A stretch of DNA of 64,000 bases. Origin: an uncultured Hungatella sp. (GTDB taxonomy: Bacteria; Bacillota; Clostridia; Lachnospirales; Lachnospiraceae). The stretch is from positions 83,405 to 147,404 of the forward strand of contig CAJUJV010000001.1 in NCBI GenBank assembly GCA_910586845.1. The letters are read 5' to 3'. Below the pieces are notes generated by a model that saw only the letters and a list, made by a program, of their open reading frames with translations, was not told the origin of the DNA and ran no database searches. A program made the translations under genes and the position numbers. Of the stretch, positions 9,055 through 17,479 are shown in pieces. Numbering within the stretch: position 1 is the first letter of the stretch; every line of letters starts with the position of its first letter.

Positions 9055-10434
9055 ATGTATGAAATAGACTTTAACAGACCACAGCATGTGCATTTTATAG
9101 GAATCGGCGGCATCAGTATGAGCGGACTGGCGGAGATCCTCATGGAGGAGGGCTTCACGGTATCCGGTTCGGATCCCCAGAAATCGGAGCTCACCGTTCA
9201 TCTGGAAGGGAAAGGAGCCAGGGTATTTTACCGGCAGCAGGCCTCCAATATCGGAGACAGCATCGACGTGGTAGTCTACACGGCGGCAGTACATCCGGAT
9301 AATCCGGAGTATGCCAGGGCAGTGGAGAAGGGTCTTCCTGTCCTGAGCCGGGCAGAGCTCCTGGGGCAGATGATGAAAAATTATAAATATGCGGTGGGTA
9401 TCGCGGGAACTCACGGAAAGACCACTACCACTTCCATGGTCACGGAGATCCTTCTGGCCGCACAGAGGGATCCGACCATATCCGTAGGGGGTATCTTAAA
9501 CTCCATCGGAGGAAATATCCGGGTAGGCGGCCCGGAACTGTTTGTGACAGAGGCCTGCGAGTATACCAACAGCTTTCTGTCCTTTTACCCCAACATGGAG
9601 GTGATCCTCAATATCGAGGAAGACCATCTGGATTTCTTTAAAGATCTCCAGGATATCCGGCGGTCCTTCCGCCTCTTTGCCCAGAGGATACCGGATACGG
9701 GAGTTCTGGTGATCAACAGTGATATCGACAACTACCAGGAGATCACGGAAGGCCTTAAATGCCGTGTGGTGACTGTGGGAAAGAGCGCGGACAGCGATTA
9801 CACGGCAGGCCATATTACTTATGACAGATATGCCAGAGATACCTTTGATCTGATGATCCACGGGGAGAAGGCTGAGGTCATCACCCTGGGAGTGCCGGGA
9901 GAACATAACGTGTACAATGCCCTGGCCGCCATCGCCCTGTGCCGGGAGCTTGGGGTAGATATGAAATACATCAAGAAGGGGCTGGCGGACTTTACGGGAA
10001 CCAACCGGAGGTTTGAGAAGAAGGGAGAGCTTAAGGGAGTGACGATCATCGACGATTATGCCCACCATCCCAGGGAGATCTCGGCGACTCTGGCCACGGC
10101 AAAGAACTATCCCCACAAAAAACTATGGTGTGTATTCCAGCCTCACACCTATACCAGGACCAAAGCGTTTCTGGATGATTTTGCCCGGAGTCTGGCGGCG
10201 GCAGACGAGGTGATCCTGGCAGAGATCTACGGGGCCAGGGAGACGGACACTCTGGGCATCAGTTCTGCGGACATCGCCGTGCGCATCGAGGCACTGGGGA
10301 CAAAAGCCCGTTGTTTTTCCACATTTGACGAGATCGAAACATTTATTTTAGAAAAATGTGTTCAGGGTGATCTGTTGATAACTATGGGTGCCGGAGACAT
10401 CGTAAAAGTGGGAGAAAATCTCCTTGGTCAGTAA
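9055..10434 (+). CDS. murC: UDP-N-acetylmuramate--L-alanine ligase
   Basis: About 459 residues. Adds L-alanine to UDP-MurNAc using ATP, the first step of peptidoglycan stem-peptide assembly in the cytosol. Seen: the N-terminal nucleotide-binding GIGGISMSG, the Mur ligase P-loop GTHGKTTTTSM, the NIEEDHLDFF segment, and the C-terminal DDYAHHPREI with FQPHTYTRT, all characteristic of MurC rather than MurD/E/F. Three in-frame ATGs lie at 9034, 9049 and 9055; 9055 fits best because AAGGCGG ends 7 bases before it. The gene stands alone between two terminators. Confidence 0.95.
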   Translation: MYEIDFNRPQHVHFIGIGGISMSGLAEILMEEGFTVSGSDPQKSELTVHLEGKGARVFYRQQASNIGDSIDVVVYTAAVHPDNPEYARAVEKGLPVLSRAELLGQMMKNYKYAVGIAGTHGKTTTTSMVTEILLAAQRDPTISVGGILNSIGGNIRVGGPELFVTEACEYTNSFLSFYPNMEVILNIEEDHLDFFKDLQDIRRSFRLFAQRIPDTGVLVINSDIDNYQEITEGLKCRVVTVGKSADSDYTAGHITYDRYARDTFDLMIHGEKAEVITLGVPGEHNVYNALAAIALCRELGVDMKYIKKGLADFTGTNRRFEKKGELKGVTIIDDYAHHPREISATLATAKNYPHKKLWCVFQPHTYTRTKAFLDDFARSLAAADEVILAEIYGARETDTLGISSADIAVRIEALGTKARCFSTFDEIETFILEKCVQGDLLITMGAGDIVKVGENLLGQ

Positions 10435-10435
10435 G

Positions 10436-10632
10436 TTATCCACATTATCCACAGAGTTTTCAACATTTTTCGGTGAAAACTTCTGTGGATTTTTTGATTT
10501 ACATAAGAAGTCATCAGACACTTTATAAATCCCGAATTTATGGGTATTCTTACAAAATGCGACAAGATTTCCATGATTATGTAAACATGGAATCCACATT
10601 ATCCACATTATCCACAATCTGAAGGTGGATAA
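10436..10632 (+). promoter_or_regulatory. Cluster of DnaA boxes between murC and the dnaD-like gene
   Basis: Four perfect TTATCCACA 9-mers lie in two abutting head-to-tail pairs: 10436-10444/10445-10453 and 10599-10607/10608-10616. A GAATCCACA variant (7 of 9) sits directly before the second pair at 10590-10598. Reverse-strand variants occur at 10484-10492 (7 of 9) and 10624-10632 (8 of 9). Between the pairs is an AT-rich stretch (about 10490-10590). TTATCCACA is the consensus DnaA binding site. The next genes encode DnaD-like and DnaI-like replication proteins, so DnaA control of that operon, DnaA titration, or a replication-related site are all possible. dnaA and dnaN are not in the window. 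Confidence 0.8.
10447..10495 (+). terminator. murC terminator hairpin built on a DnaA-box inverted repeat
   Basis: ATCCACAGAGTTTTCA (10447-10462) pairs with TGAAAACTTCTGTGGAT (10474-10490), one bulged base, loop of 11, followed by TTTTT. The outer seven pairs are the second DnaA box and its reverse copy, so the same bases can serve as DNA sites and as RNA terminator. Confidence 0.8.
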
Positions 10633-10705
10633 ATTCCGGCTATTTTCTTTTGGAAAGACATGTGATATGATGGAAAAAGAGAAAAGGACAGGGTGAATCG
10701 CGGAT

Positions 10706-11959
10706 ATGAAAAGTTGTCTGGAAGTGAAGGCGACCATGGTTGCCAACGAATTTATCGACCAATATATGGCCGGGGCCAATGGGGAGTATGTAAAAGTGTA
10801 TCTGTATGTGCTTCGGCATCAGGGAGAGTCCCCGGATCCGGGGCGGATCGCCGATGACCTGAACCACACCGAGGCGGATGTGAAGAGAGCCCTGAATTAT
10901 TGGGTGAGACAGGGGGTTCTGGCGGAGGCGGCACCCGGCGGCAGGGACAAGACTGAGCCGGCCGGATCCGGGGCAGGAGATTCAGGCAGGACGGCAGGAA
11001 ACGACGGGGAAGGCTTTCGGGAGACGGCGGCAGGAAGCAGAGCGGGAGGATTCCGGGAGACGGAGGCAGGGAGCGGCACAGGAGAGGGCGGCAGGATTCC
11101 GGCAGCAGCCGGGTGCACAGCCGGTCCGACTGTGGTCATGTCCCGGGAAGAGACCCGGGGGGCTGCCGTCAGACCGGAGGCGGGTGCACAGCCGGCAGCG
11201 GGAGGCAGAAAACTCTACACGCCGGATCAGGTAAGCCGCCTGGCGGGACAGGAAGATTTTACCCAGCTGCTGTATGTTGCCCAGAAGTACATGAATAAAG
11301 TGTTTACGTCCCGGGAGTGCGAGGTCTTTGCCTACCTCTATGACGGTCTGGGCATGGAGGCGGAGCTTCTGGAGTATCTGACAGAGTACTGTGTCCAGGG
11401 AGGCCACTACAGCATCCGCTACCTGGAGTCCGTGGCTCTGGACTGGCACGCAAAAGGGATCCGCAGCGTAGATATGGCCAAAGATTACACGGCCACATTC
11501 ACGAAAGAAGGATTTGCCGTCATGCGGGCTTTCGGCATCGGCGACAGGCGGCCGGGGGAGCCGGAACTGCAGCTGATCCGGAAATGGTTTCGGGAGTACG
11601 GCTTTACGAAAGACATCGTCGTGGAGGCCTGCAGCAGGACCCTGAGAGCCATCCATAAACCCAGTTTTTCCTATGCGGACAAGATTCTGACAGAGTGGAA
11701 AAAGGGCGGGGTCAGGATCCTGTCGGATGTGAGGAAGATGGATGAGAAGAGAGAAAAAGAAAGCACGGACAGAGAAAGCAGAAGGAGCGACCGGAATCCT
11801 GTAACACCCAGACCGGCAAAAAATCAGTTTCACAATTTTGAGCAGCGCAGCACCAACTATGATGCCATGGTGCTGGAACGGCTGAAGGAGCGGCTGGGAG
11901 AACAAAAAGAGGGACAGGGTCAGAGCGGGCCGTCCCGGCCGCTTTCGACCCGGGAGTAA
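10706..11959 (+). CDS. DnaD/DnaB-like replication initiation protein
   Basis: 417 residues. The N-terminal ~75 residues look like the winged-helix domain of DnaD-type primosome proteins (EFIDQYM, VKVYLYVLRH, RALNYWVRQGVL). A low-complexity Gly/Ala/Glu/Arg linker follows (about 77-168). Two DnaB_2-type helical repeats come next, each ending in the YxxxIxxxW-like signature: YLESVALDWHAKGI (ending near 262) and YADKILTEWKKGGV (ending near 340). A basic tail follows. In Firmicutes such proteins act with DnaA and the helicase loader at origins. The loader gene starts 9 bases after this stop. The ribosome site is weak; the DnaA-box cluster lies just upstream. Confidence 0.85.
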   Translation: MKSCLEVKATMVANEFIDQYMAGANGEYVKVYLYVLRHQGESPDPGRIADDLNHTEADVKRALNYWVRQGVLAEAAPGGRDKTEPAGSGAGDSGRTAGNDGEGFRETAAGSRAGGFRETEAGSGTGEGGRIPAAAGCTAGPTVVMSREETRGAAVRPEAGAQPAAGGRKLYTPDQVSRLAGQEDFTQLLYVAQKYMNKVFTSRECEVFAYLYDGLGMEAELLEYLTEYCVQGGHYSIRYLESVALDWHAKGIRSVDMAKDYTATFTKEGFAVMRAFGIGDRRPGEPELQLIRKWFREYGFTKDIVVEACSRTLRAIHKPSFSYADKILTEWKKGGVRILSDVRKMDEKREKESTDRESRRSDRNPVTPRPAKNQFHNFEQRSTNYDAMVLERLKERLGEQKEGQGQSGPSRPLSTRE

Positions 11960-11968
11960 GGAGGAGTC

Positions 11969-12949
11969 ATGGCACTGAGCAATTCCCAGTACAACACCAT
12001 TATGCGGCTGTATAATGAACGGCAGTTTCAGAACAAATATGAACAGGACAGACGGGTGAAAGAAGTCTATGAACGTCTTCCGCAGATACGGCAGATCGAC
12101 GAGGAGGTCAGCACTCAGGCGGCGGCCTGCGCCCGGCGTCTTCTGGACGGGGATACGAAAGCCAGGGCGGCGCTGAAACAGCGGCTGGAAGACTTAAGGG
12201 AGCAGAAGGCAGCGCTTCTGGAGGCCGGCGGCTATAAGCCTGATTATCTGGAGATGCACTATCACTGTCCCGTGTGTCAGGACACGGGATATGTGAACGG
12301 AAAGAAATGCCGCTGTTTTAAAAAAGAGGAGATCAGTCTGTTATACTCTCAGTCCAATATCCAGGAAGTCCTGAAAAGAGAGAATTTTTCCACCTTTACC
12401 TTTGAGTATTATGACGACAAAGAGACGGTGGACCAGATCGGTATGACTGTGGCAGACTATATGGACCAGGTTTACGGCTGGTGCCGGGAGTTTGTGGAAG
12501 GGTTTCCGGAGCAGGGAGGGAATCTGATCTTTACGGGAAGCACAGGAGTGGGAAAGACGTTTCTCACCAACTGTATTGCCAAGGATCTGATCGACCGCTA
12601 TCAGTCGGTGATCTATCTGTCAGCCAACGATCTGTTTGATATCTTCTCCAAAAACAAGTTTCACTATGAAACAGAGGAGGAGATGCGGGACATGTACCAG
12701 AACATCCTGGACTGCGACCTGCTGATCATCGACGATCTGGGGACGGAGCTGAACAACACCTTTGTTTCATCCCAGCTGTTCTACTGTATCAATGAGCGGC
12801 TGATCAGAAAGAAAGGCACCATCATCTCCACCAATCTGTCCATGGATATGCTGAGAGACGCCTATTCGGACCGGATCTCATCCAGGATCATCAGCCAGTA
12901 TTCCATTATCCCGCTGTACGGCGGAGATATCAGGACAAAAAAGCGATGA
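11969..12949 (+). CDS. DnaI/DnaC-like helicase loader ATPase (IstB family)
   Basis: 326 residues. The AAA+ core has Walker A GSTGVGKTF (about 190-198), Walker B LLIIDDLGTE and the arginine-containing RISSRI segment near the end, as in DnaC/DnaI proteins that place the replicative helicase on DNA. The N-terminal part is helical, then a four-cysteine zinc-binding-like stretch (HCPVCQDTGY, KKCRCF) precedes the ATPase, as in Bacillus DnaI. AAGGAGGAG lies just before the ATG. Pairing with the DnaD-like gene argues for the chromosomal loader rather than a transposon IstB; no transposase is nearby. Confidence 0.88.
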   Translation: MALSNSQYNTIMRLYNERQFQNKYEQDRRVKEVYERLPQIRQIDEEVSTQAAACARRLLDGDTKARAALKQRLEDLREQKAALLEAGGYKPDYLEMHYHCPVCQDTGYVNGKKCRCFKKEEISLLYSQSNIQEVLKRENFSTFTFEYYDDKETVDQIGMTVADYMDQVYGWCREFVEGFPEQGGNLIFTGSTGVGKTFLTNCIAKDLIDRYQSVIYLSANDLFDIFSKNKFHYETEEEMRDMYQNILDCDLLIIDDLGTELNNTFVSSQLFYCINERLIRKKGTIISTNLSMDMLRDAYSDRISSRIISQYSIIPLYGGDIRTKKR

Positions 12950-12954
12950 GCCGC

Positions 12955-12983
12955 TTGACTAATTACATACATAATGATATAAA
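12955..12983 (+). promoter_or_regulatory. Sigma-70 type promoter for prs
   Basis: TTGACT (12955-12960), 17-base spacer, TATAAA (12978-12983). Lies between the helicase loader stop and the prs start. Confidence 0.75.
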
Positions 12984-13021
12984 GAATTTGTCAAATCAAA
13001 CCGCACGGATGGAGGAAAGAA

Positions 13022-14200
13022 ATGATATACGAAGAGAAGACCATTGAGACGATACCAGTTGGCCCCCTTGGACTTGTTCCCCTGAAAAGCTGTACGGAGC
13101 TGGGGAAGAAAGTCAACGACTACTTAGTAACCTGGAGAAGAGAGAGAGAAAGCGAACATAAATCGACCATTGCCTTTGCAGGATATCAGAGAGATTCCTA
13201 TATCATTGGTGCCAAGACGCCCAGATTCGGTTCCGGAGAGGCAAAAGGAGCTCTGGAGGAATCGGTCCGCGGCGACGATCTGTATATTATGGTAGATGTG
13301 TGCAACTACAGCCTGACCTATTCCTTATGCGGTATGACCAACCACATGTCACCTGATGATCATTTTCAGGATCTGAAAAGGATCATCGCGGCAGCAGCCG
13401 GCAAGGCCCGCAGGATCAATGTGATCATGCCCTTCCTTTACGAGGGAAGACAGCACAAACGGTCCAGCAGAGAGTCTCTGGACTGCGCTCTGGCTCTTCA
13501 GGAGCTGGCCAACATGGGCGTGGAGAACATCATCACCTTTGATGCCCATGATCCCAGGGTCCAGAACGCTATTCCGGAAAAGGGGTTTGAGACCGTGCAG
13601 CCGACCTACCAGTTTATCAAACATCTGCTGAAGGTGGAGACGGACCTTCAGATTGACAGCGACCACATGATGGTCATCAGCCCGGATGAAGGCGGCATGA
13701 GCCGCGCCGTGTACTTTGCCAATGTGCTGGGGCTGGACATGGGCATGTTCTATAAGCGCCGGGACTATACCCGGATCGTAGACGGCAGGAACCCTATCGT
13801 GGCCCATGAATTCCTGGGAAGCAGTGTGGAAGGGAAAGATGTGATCATCGTCGACGACATGATTTCCTCCGGTGAGAGTATGCAGGATGTGGCTGCGGAG
13901 CTTAAGCGCCGGAAGGCAAGAAAGGTGTTTATCTTCTCAACCTTCGGCCTCTTTACCAACGGTCTGGAGAAATTTGACGACTATTACGAGAAGAGGATCA
14001 TTGACAGAATCCTGACTACCAATCTGGTGTATCAGAGTCCTGAGCTTCTGTCCAGACCCTACTATGCCAGTGTGGATATGAGCAAATACATCGCCCTGAT
14101 CATCGATAACTTAAATCACGATGCTTCCCTCAGCGATCTGCTGAATCCGGCGGGAAGGATCAACCGGCTGCTGGAGCGGTATCGGAATCAGAAAAGATAA
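13022..14200 (+). CDS. prs: Ribose-phosphate pyrophosphokinase (PRPP synthetase)
   Basis: 392 residues. Makes PRPP from ribose 5-phosphate and ATP for nucleotide, His and Trp synthesis. Seen: the phosphoribosyltransferase-type PRPP loop VIIVDDMISSGES, the upstream ATP/Mg regions with MPFLYEGRQHKRSSRES and TFDAHDPRVQ, and the ISPDEGGMSRA segment. It is about 75 residues longer than classical Prs (~315), mostly in the N-terminal part and in the last 60 residues, as in a longer Clostridia form. Own promoter; GGAGGAAAGA ribosome site. It converges on the LysR gene with 14 bases between. Confidence 0.9.
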   Translation: MIYEEKTIETIPVGPLGLVPLKSCTELGKKVNDYLVTWRRERESEHKSTIAFAGYQRDSYIIGAKTPRFGSGEAKGALEESVRGDDLYIMVDVCNYSLTYSLCGMTNHMSPDDHFQDLKRIIAAAAGKARRINVIMPFLYEGRQHKRSSRESLDCALALQELANMGVENIITFDAHDPRVQNAIPEKGFETVQPTYQFIKHLLKVETDLQIDSDHMMVISPDEGGMSRAVYFANVLGLDMGMFYKRRDYTRIVDGRNPIVAHEFLGSSVEGKDVIIVDDMISSGESMQDVAAELKRRKARKVFIFSTFGLFTNGLEKFDDYYEKRIIDRILTTNLVYQSPELLSRPYYASVDMSKYIALIIDNLNHDASLSDLLNPAGRINRLLERYRNQKR

Positions 14201-14214
14201 TTTGACCGGCGGCT

Positions 14215-15114
14215 TCAGACCGTCTCCCGCACCACCTGAGCCAGAGCCCGGGCCGCCCGGGACTGGTAGGTGGAATAGGGGTGAGCCAGTGCCAGATCCA
14301 GAAAAACACCGTTCTCCCCGATCGAGAGGTACACGGCATCCTCATAGTCGATGGCACAGGAGTGATAGGTAAATGCCAGCCCCAGTCCTTCCCGGGCCAT
14401 GGCGACTCCCATGGCAGCCGTGATATTGGAGTTGTGGGAGATCACGCGGATGCCGGCTTTTTTAAATTCCCGGCGGCTGATGCTGCCAAGGATAGTGTCA
14501 TAATCGCTTAAAATGTATTCATATTCTGAGGTATCTTTCAGATCTACCCAGTAATAAGGGGAGTCTTTTTGCTTCCGGGCGTGTTTCATGACCGGATGGT
14601 GTTTGTTGGCGACAAGAAAGATTTCGTCCCGCTTTAAAAATTCCACTTCATGGTCCAGACGGGTTAAGGGGAGAGCCACAATGGCAAGATCCACGGATCC
14701 GCGGACCAGATGGTCTTCCAGGGCCATACTGTGAGCTTCTGTAATATCTACCCGGACTCCGGGATATTTCTCATAAAATTTCTTAAGGATCTTCGGCAGC
14801 ATATATTCACCCCGAAAAGAACTGATTCCCAGGATCACCCGCCCGCCTTTCAGTTGGGCCATGTCTGACAGCTCATTCTGTACCAGACGGTAATGGGTCA
14901 GGATAGACCGGGCATTGTCCACAAAGACTTCGCCGGCGCTGGTAAGCCGGACGCCCCGCGAGGTCCGGACAAAAAGCTCGATCCCCAGCTCGGATTCATA
15001 CTGTCTGAGAAATTCGCTGAGACTGGACTGAGCCATGAAAAGTCTGTCCGCGGCCCGGGTGATACTTTTTTCGTCAGCCAGAGTTACAATATAGGTAAGC
15101 TCTTTCAGATGCAT
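14215..15114 (-). CDS. LysR-family transcriptional regulator
   Basis: 299 residues, typical LysR length. N-terminal winged helix-turn-helix at about 1-60 (MHLKELTYIVTLADEKSITRAADRLF, given here only as landmark positions 1-26, then QSSLSEFLRQYESELG), followed by an effector-binding domain (GGRVILGISSFRGEYMLP onward). It is divergently transcribed from the DUF6282-permease pair across a 130-base gap holding two inverted repeats. It most likely activates that operon in response to its substrate; the effector is unknown. Confidence 0.9.
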   Translation of the reverse strand: MHLKELTYIVTLADEKSITRAADRLFMAQSSLSEFLRQYESELGIELFVRTSRGVRLTSAGEVFVDNARSILTHYRLVQNELSDMAQLKGGRVILGISSFRGEYMLPKILKKFYEKYPGVRVDITEAHSMALEDHLVRGSVDLAIVALPLTRLDHEVEFLKRDEIFLVANKHHPVMKHARKQKDSPYYWVDLKDTSEYEYILSDYDTILGSISRREFKKAGIRVISHNSNITAAMGVAMAREGLGLAFTYHSCAIDYEDAVYLSIGENGVFLDLALAHPYSTYQSRAARALAQVVRETV

Positions 15115-15130
15115 CCTGTGTCCTTTCTAA

Positions 15131-15162
15131 TATCGGTTTTACCGATATACTCTATATAGTAT
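15131..15162. promoter_or_regulatory. Candidate LysR operators between divergent genes
   Basis: TATCGGT-TTT-ACCGATA (15131-15147) is a perfect 7-bp inverted repeat. It is followed at once by ATACT-CTATAT-AGTAT (15147-15162). Paired dyads of this kind in a LysR/target gap fit recognition and activation sites. Confidence 0.65.
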
Positions 15163-15244
15163 TTTCTATTTCGCCAATAGTAACTCCATTATATGATAAA
15201 GATATCCAATAAGCAAGAACGATAGAGAGAAGGAGGCAGTTTTT

Positions 15245-16105
15245 ATGGGAACAGTTTCATTAAAAGGGGTTATTGATATGCATGTACATTCTAACCCGGA
15301 TATCCGTCATCGTGCCTATGATGATTTTGAACTGACAGAGGCGGCTGTCAGAGTTGGCGCCAGAGCCATTGTCATCAAGACTCATCAGGGAACTACGGTA
15401 GACAGAGCATATCTGTGCAACCGGTATAATGAGAGGGTCCATGGCGGAGATAATGACTTTACCATGTTCGGAGGAGTCACCATGAACCGTCAGGTGGGAG
15501 GTATCAACCCGGCAGCAGTGGAGAGCGGACTGAAGCTGGGGGCTAAAGTGATCTGGCTTCCTACTCAGTCAGCCAGGAACCATCTGGTAAAAAACAAAGC
15601 AGACACGACAAACTGTGTGGAAGTTGTAAAAGACGGAAAGGTGGTGCCGGAGCTGAACAGTGTGTTTCAGCTGATCAAAGATCATGATGCAGTTCTGGGA
15701 ACAGCCCATGTATCGCCGGAAGAATGCTTCCGGGTAGTAGAAGCGGCCCGGGACGCAGGGGTAAAAAAGATTGTGGTAACTCATCCGGAATGGTGGCTGG
15801 TAGGTATGAGTCTGGAAGATCAGGTAAGGATTGTCAAGGACTATGACGTGATTCTGGAGCACTGTTATGCACAGCCTCTGGGCGGCGGAAAATATAAGAG
15901 TAACCTGGAAATGAATCTGGAGGCTGTCAGGGCCTGCGGTTATGAGCATGTGATGGTGTGTACCGACGGAGGACAGGTGGAAAATCCTAATTGGGAGATC
16001 GCTCTGGAAGAGTATATGCAGTATCTGGCCGATCATGGGATCACGGAGAGCCAGCTTTATTATATGACACATACGATCCAGGCCGGACTGCTTGGGATCA
16101 ACTAG
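15245..16105 (+). CDS. DUF6282-like TIM-barrel metal-dependent hydrolase
   Basis: 286 residues. Starts with a strand ending in DMHVHSNPD, the HxH-type metal motif of the amidohydrolase/PHP-like barrels. Later metal-site candidates are His in GTAHVSPEE, His in VVTHPEWW, His in LEHCY and Asp in VCTDGG. The order of motifs fits the DUF6282 group of putative cytosolic hydrolases of unknown substrate. AAGGAGGC precedes the ATG. The permease starts 15 bases downstream and a LysR gene is divergent, so it probably attacks a compound the permease brings in, perhaps a cyclic amide or an ester. Confidence 0.7.
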   Translation: MGTVSLKGVIDMHVHSNPDIRHRAYDDFELTEAAVRVGARAIVIKTHQGTTVDRAYLCNRYNERVHGGDNDFTMFGGVTMNRQVGGINPAAVESGLKLGAKVIWLPTQSARNHLVKNKADTTNCVEVVKDGKVVPELNSVFQLIKDHDAVLGTAHVSPEECFRVVEAARDAGVKKIVVTHPEWWLVGMSLEDQVRIVKDYDVILEHCYAQPLGGGKYKSNLEMNLEAVRACGYEHVMVCTDGGQVENPNWEIALEEYMQYLADHGITESQLYYMTHTIQAGLLGIN

Positions 16106-16120
16106 ACAGGAGGAGTATTT

Positions 16121-17416
16121 ATGCTGAGTATACTGATTATTGGATCTATAGCCATATCCGTGGCTATCGGCTACAAAACCAAATTCAACACCGGATTTTT
16201 CGCCATGGTATTTGCCTATCTGATCGGCTGCTTTGCTCTAGGGATGAAGACAAAAGAGGTGATCGCAGGCTGGCCTGTAAGCACCATGTTCGTCATCTTT
16301 TCCGTGTCCCTGTTCTATAACTTTGCGCTGGTCAACGGGACTCTGGAAAAGACCGCCCGCTATCTGCTGTATGCATGCCGGAGATTTCCCGGACTTCTGC
16401 CTTTTGCTCTGTATCTGGCCAGCGCAGGCATCGCGGCTCTGGGAGCCGGATTTTTTACGGTCATGGCATTTATGGCGCCTATTACGATCCTGATCTGTCG
16501 GGAAGCAAAAATGGATCAGCTTACAGGAGCCGTAGCTATCAACTGCGGAGCCCTGTCAGGAGCCAATTTTATGACCAGCGGCAGCGGAATCATCTTTCGG
16601 GGGCTGATGGATGAAGGAGGGATGGCAGAAGTATCCTTTTCCTACTCGGCAGTGATCTTTGTGGCCAGCGTTATATTTTCTCTGCTGCTGATCGCCGCCT
16701 TTCGGTATATTCCCAGGAACAACAGAAACATCGGTAAAGACATGGCATTTGAAAAGCCGGAACCCCTTACAGGAAAACAGAAGCTGAATCTGTATCTCAT
16801 GCTGGCCATGATCGCGGCAGTGCTGATCTTCCCGATCTTACATATTATTCTGCCCGATGCAAAACTGATTACTTTCATCAACAGTAAGATCGATGTGGGG
16901 CTGGTGGCAATTGTATTTTCCGTCATCGCCCTGTTCTGTGACCTAGCGCCTCAGAAAGACGTGATCGGAAAAGTGCCGTGGAATACCATCATCATGATCT
17001 GCGGCGTGGGAATGCTGATCAACGTGGCCATAAAAGCAGGAACTATCGAGATGCTGTCCGCGTGGGCCGGAAGCAGCCTGCCGGTATGGATCGTACCCAT
17101 CGCATTCAGTATCATAGGTGCGATTATGAGTTTCTTCTCCAGCACCCTGGGCGTTGTATGCCCTGCACTGTATCCTCTGGTTCCCAATCTGGCAGCAGCA
17201 ACAGGACTAAGCCCTCTTGTTCTGTATACCTGTATCGTTATCGGAGCTCAGAGTTCGGCCATCTCTCCGTTCTCGTCAGGAGGAAGTCTGGTTCTTGGTT
17301 CCTGCAGTACGGAGGAAGAGAGAAATACCATGTTCCCCCGTCTTCTCTTTATAGCGGTCCCCATCAGCGTCCTGTCTGCCACCGTATTTAATCTGATCCT
17401 GTCATTTATTTTATAA
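16121..17416 (+). CDS. SLC13 / dicarboxylate carrier-like permease
   Basis: 431 residues, very hydrophobic, about 11-12 membrane segments. The N-terminal region (GYKTKFNTGFFAMVFAYLIG) and the AINCGALSGANFMTSGSGIIFRG block resemble the MatC/SLC13 ion-transporter superfamily that moves small organic acids with Na or H. A second Gly/Ser-rich re-entrant-like block is near the end (IGAQSSAISPFSSGGSL). Immediately follows the DUF6282 gene with a CAGGAGGAG ribosome site. Substrate cannot be read from sequence; a carboxylate is the best guess. Confidence 0.8.
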   Translation: MLSILIIGSIAISVAIGYKTKFNTGFFAMVFAYLIGCFALGMKTKEVIAGWPVSTMFVIFSVSLFYNFALVNGTLEKTARYLLYACRRFPGLLPFALYLASAGIAALGAGFFTVMAFMAPITILICREAKMDQLTGAVAINCGALSGANFMTSGSGIIFRGLMDEGGMAEVSFSYSAVIFVASVIFSLLLIAAFRYIPRNNRNIGKDMAFEKPEPLTGKQKLNLYLMLAMIAAVLIFPILHIILPDAKLITFINSKIDVGLVAIVFSVIALFCDLAPQKDVIGKVPWNTIIMICGVGMLINVAIKAGTIEMLSAWAGSSLPVWIVPIAFSIIGAIMSFFSSTLGVVCPALYPLVPNLAAATGLSPLVLYTCIVIGAQSSAISPFSSGGSLVLGSCSTEEERNTMFPRLLFIAVPISVLSATVFNLILSFIL

Positions 17417-17428
17417 GAGATAAACAGA

Positions 17429-17449
17429 AGCCCCTGGATTCCAGGGGCT
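17429..17449. terminator. Hairpin between convergent permease and kinase genes
   Basis: AGCCCCTGG-ATT-CCAGGGGCT, a perfect 9-bp stem. No long T run on either side, so it may act as a weak terminator or 3' stabiliser for both converging transcripts. Confidence 0.6.
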
Positions 17450-17479
17450 GAAATTCTGCAGTTCTTCCGGTGACAGCCG

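Noticed and set aside
10590..10616. Three 9-bp repeats as a possible CRISPR or iteron array
   Set aside because: Too short and abutting for CRISPR; they are DnaA boxes, and no plasmid Rep gene is nearby.
10436..10705. Chromosomal oriC
   Set aside because: Boxes fit, but dnaA, dnaN, rpmH and similar neighbours are absent, so only an origin-like or regulatory cluster can be claimed.
11969..12949. Insertion-sequence IstB helper
   Set aside because: No IstA transposase or terminal repeats; paired with a DnaD-like gene and has DnaI-like cysteines.
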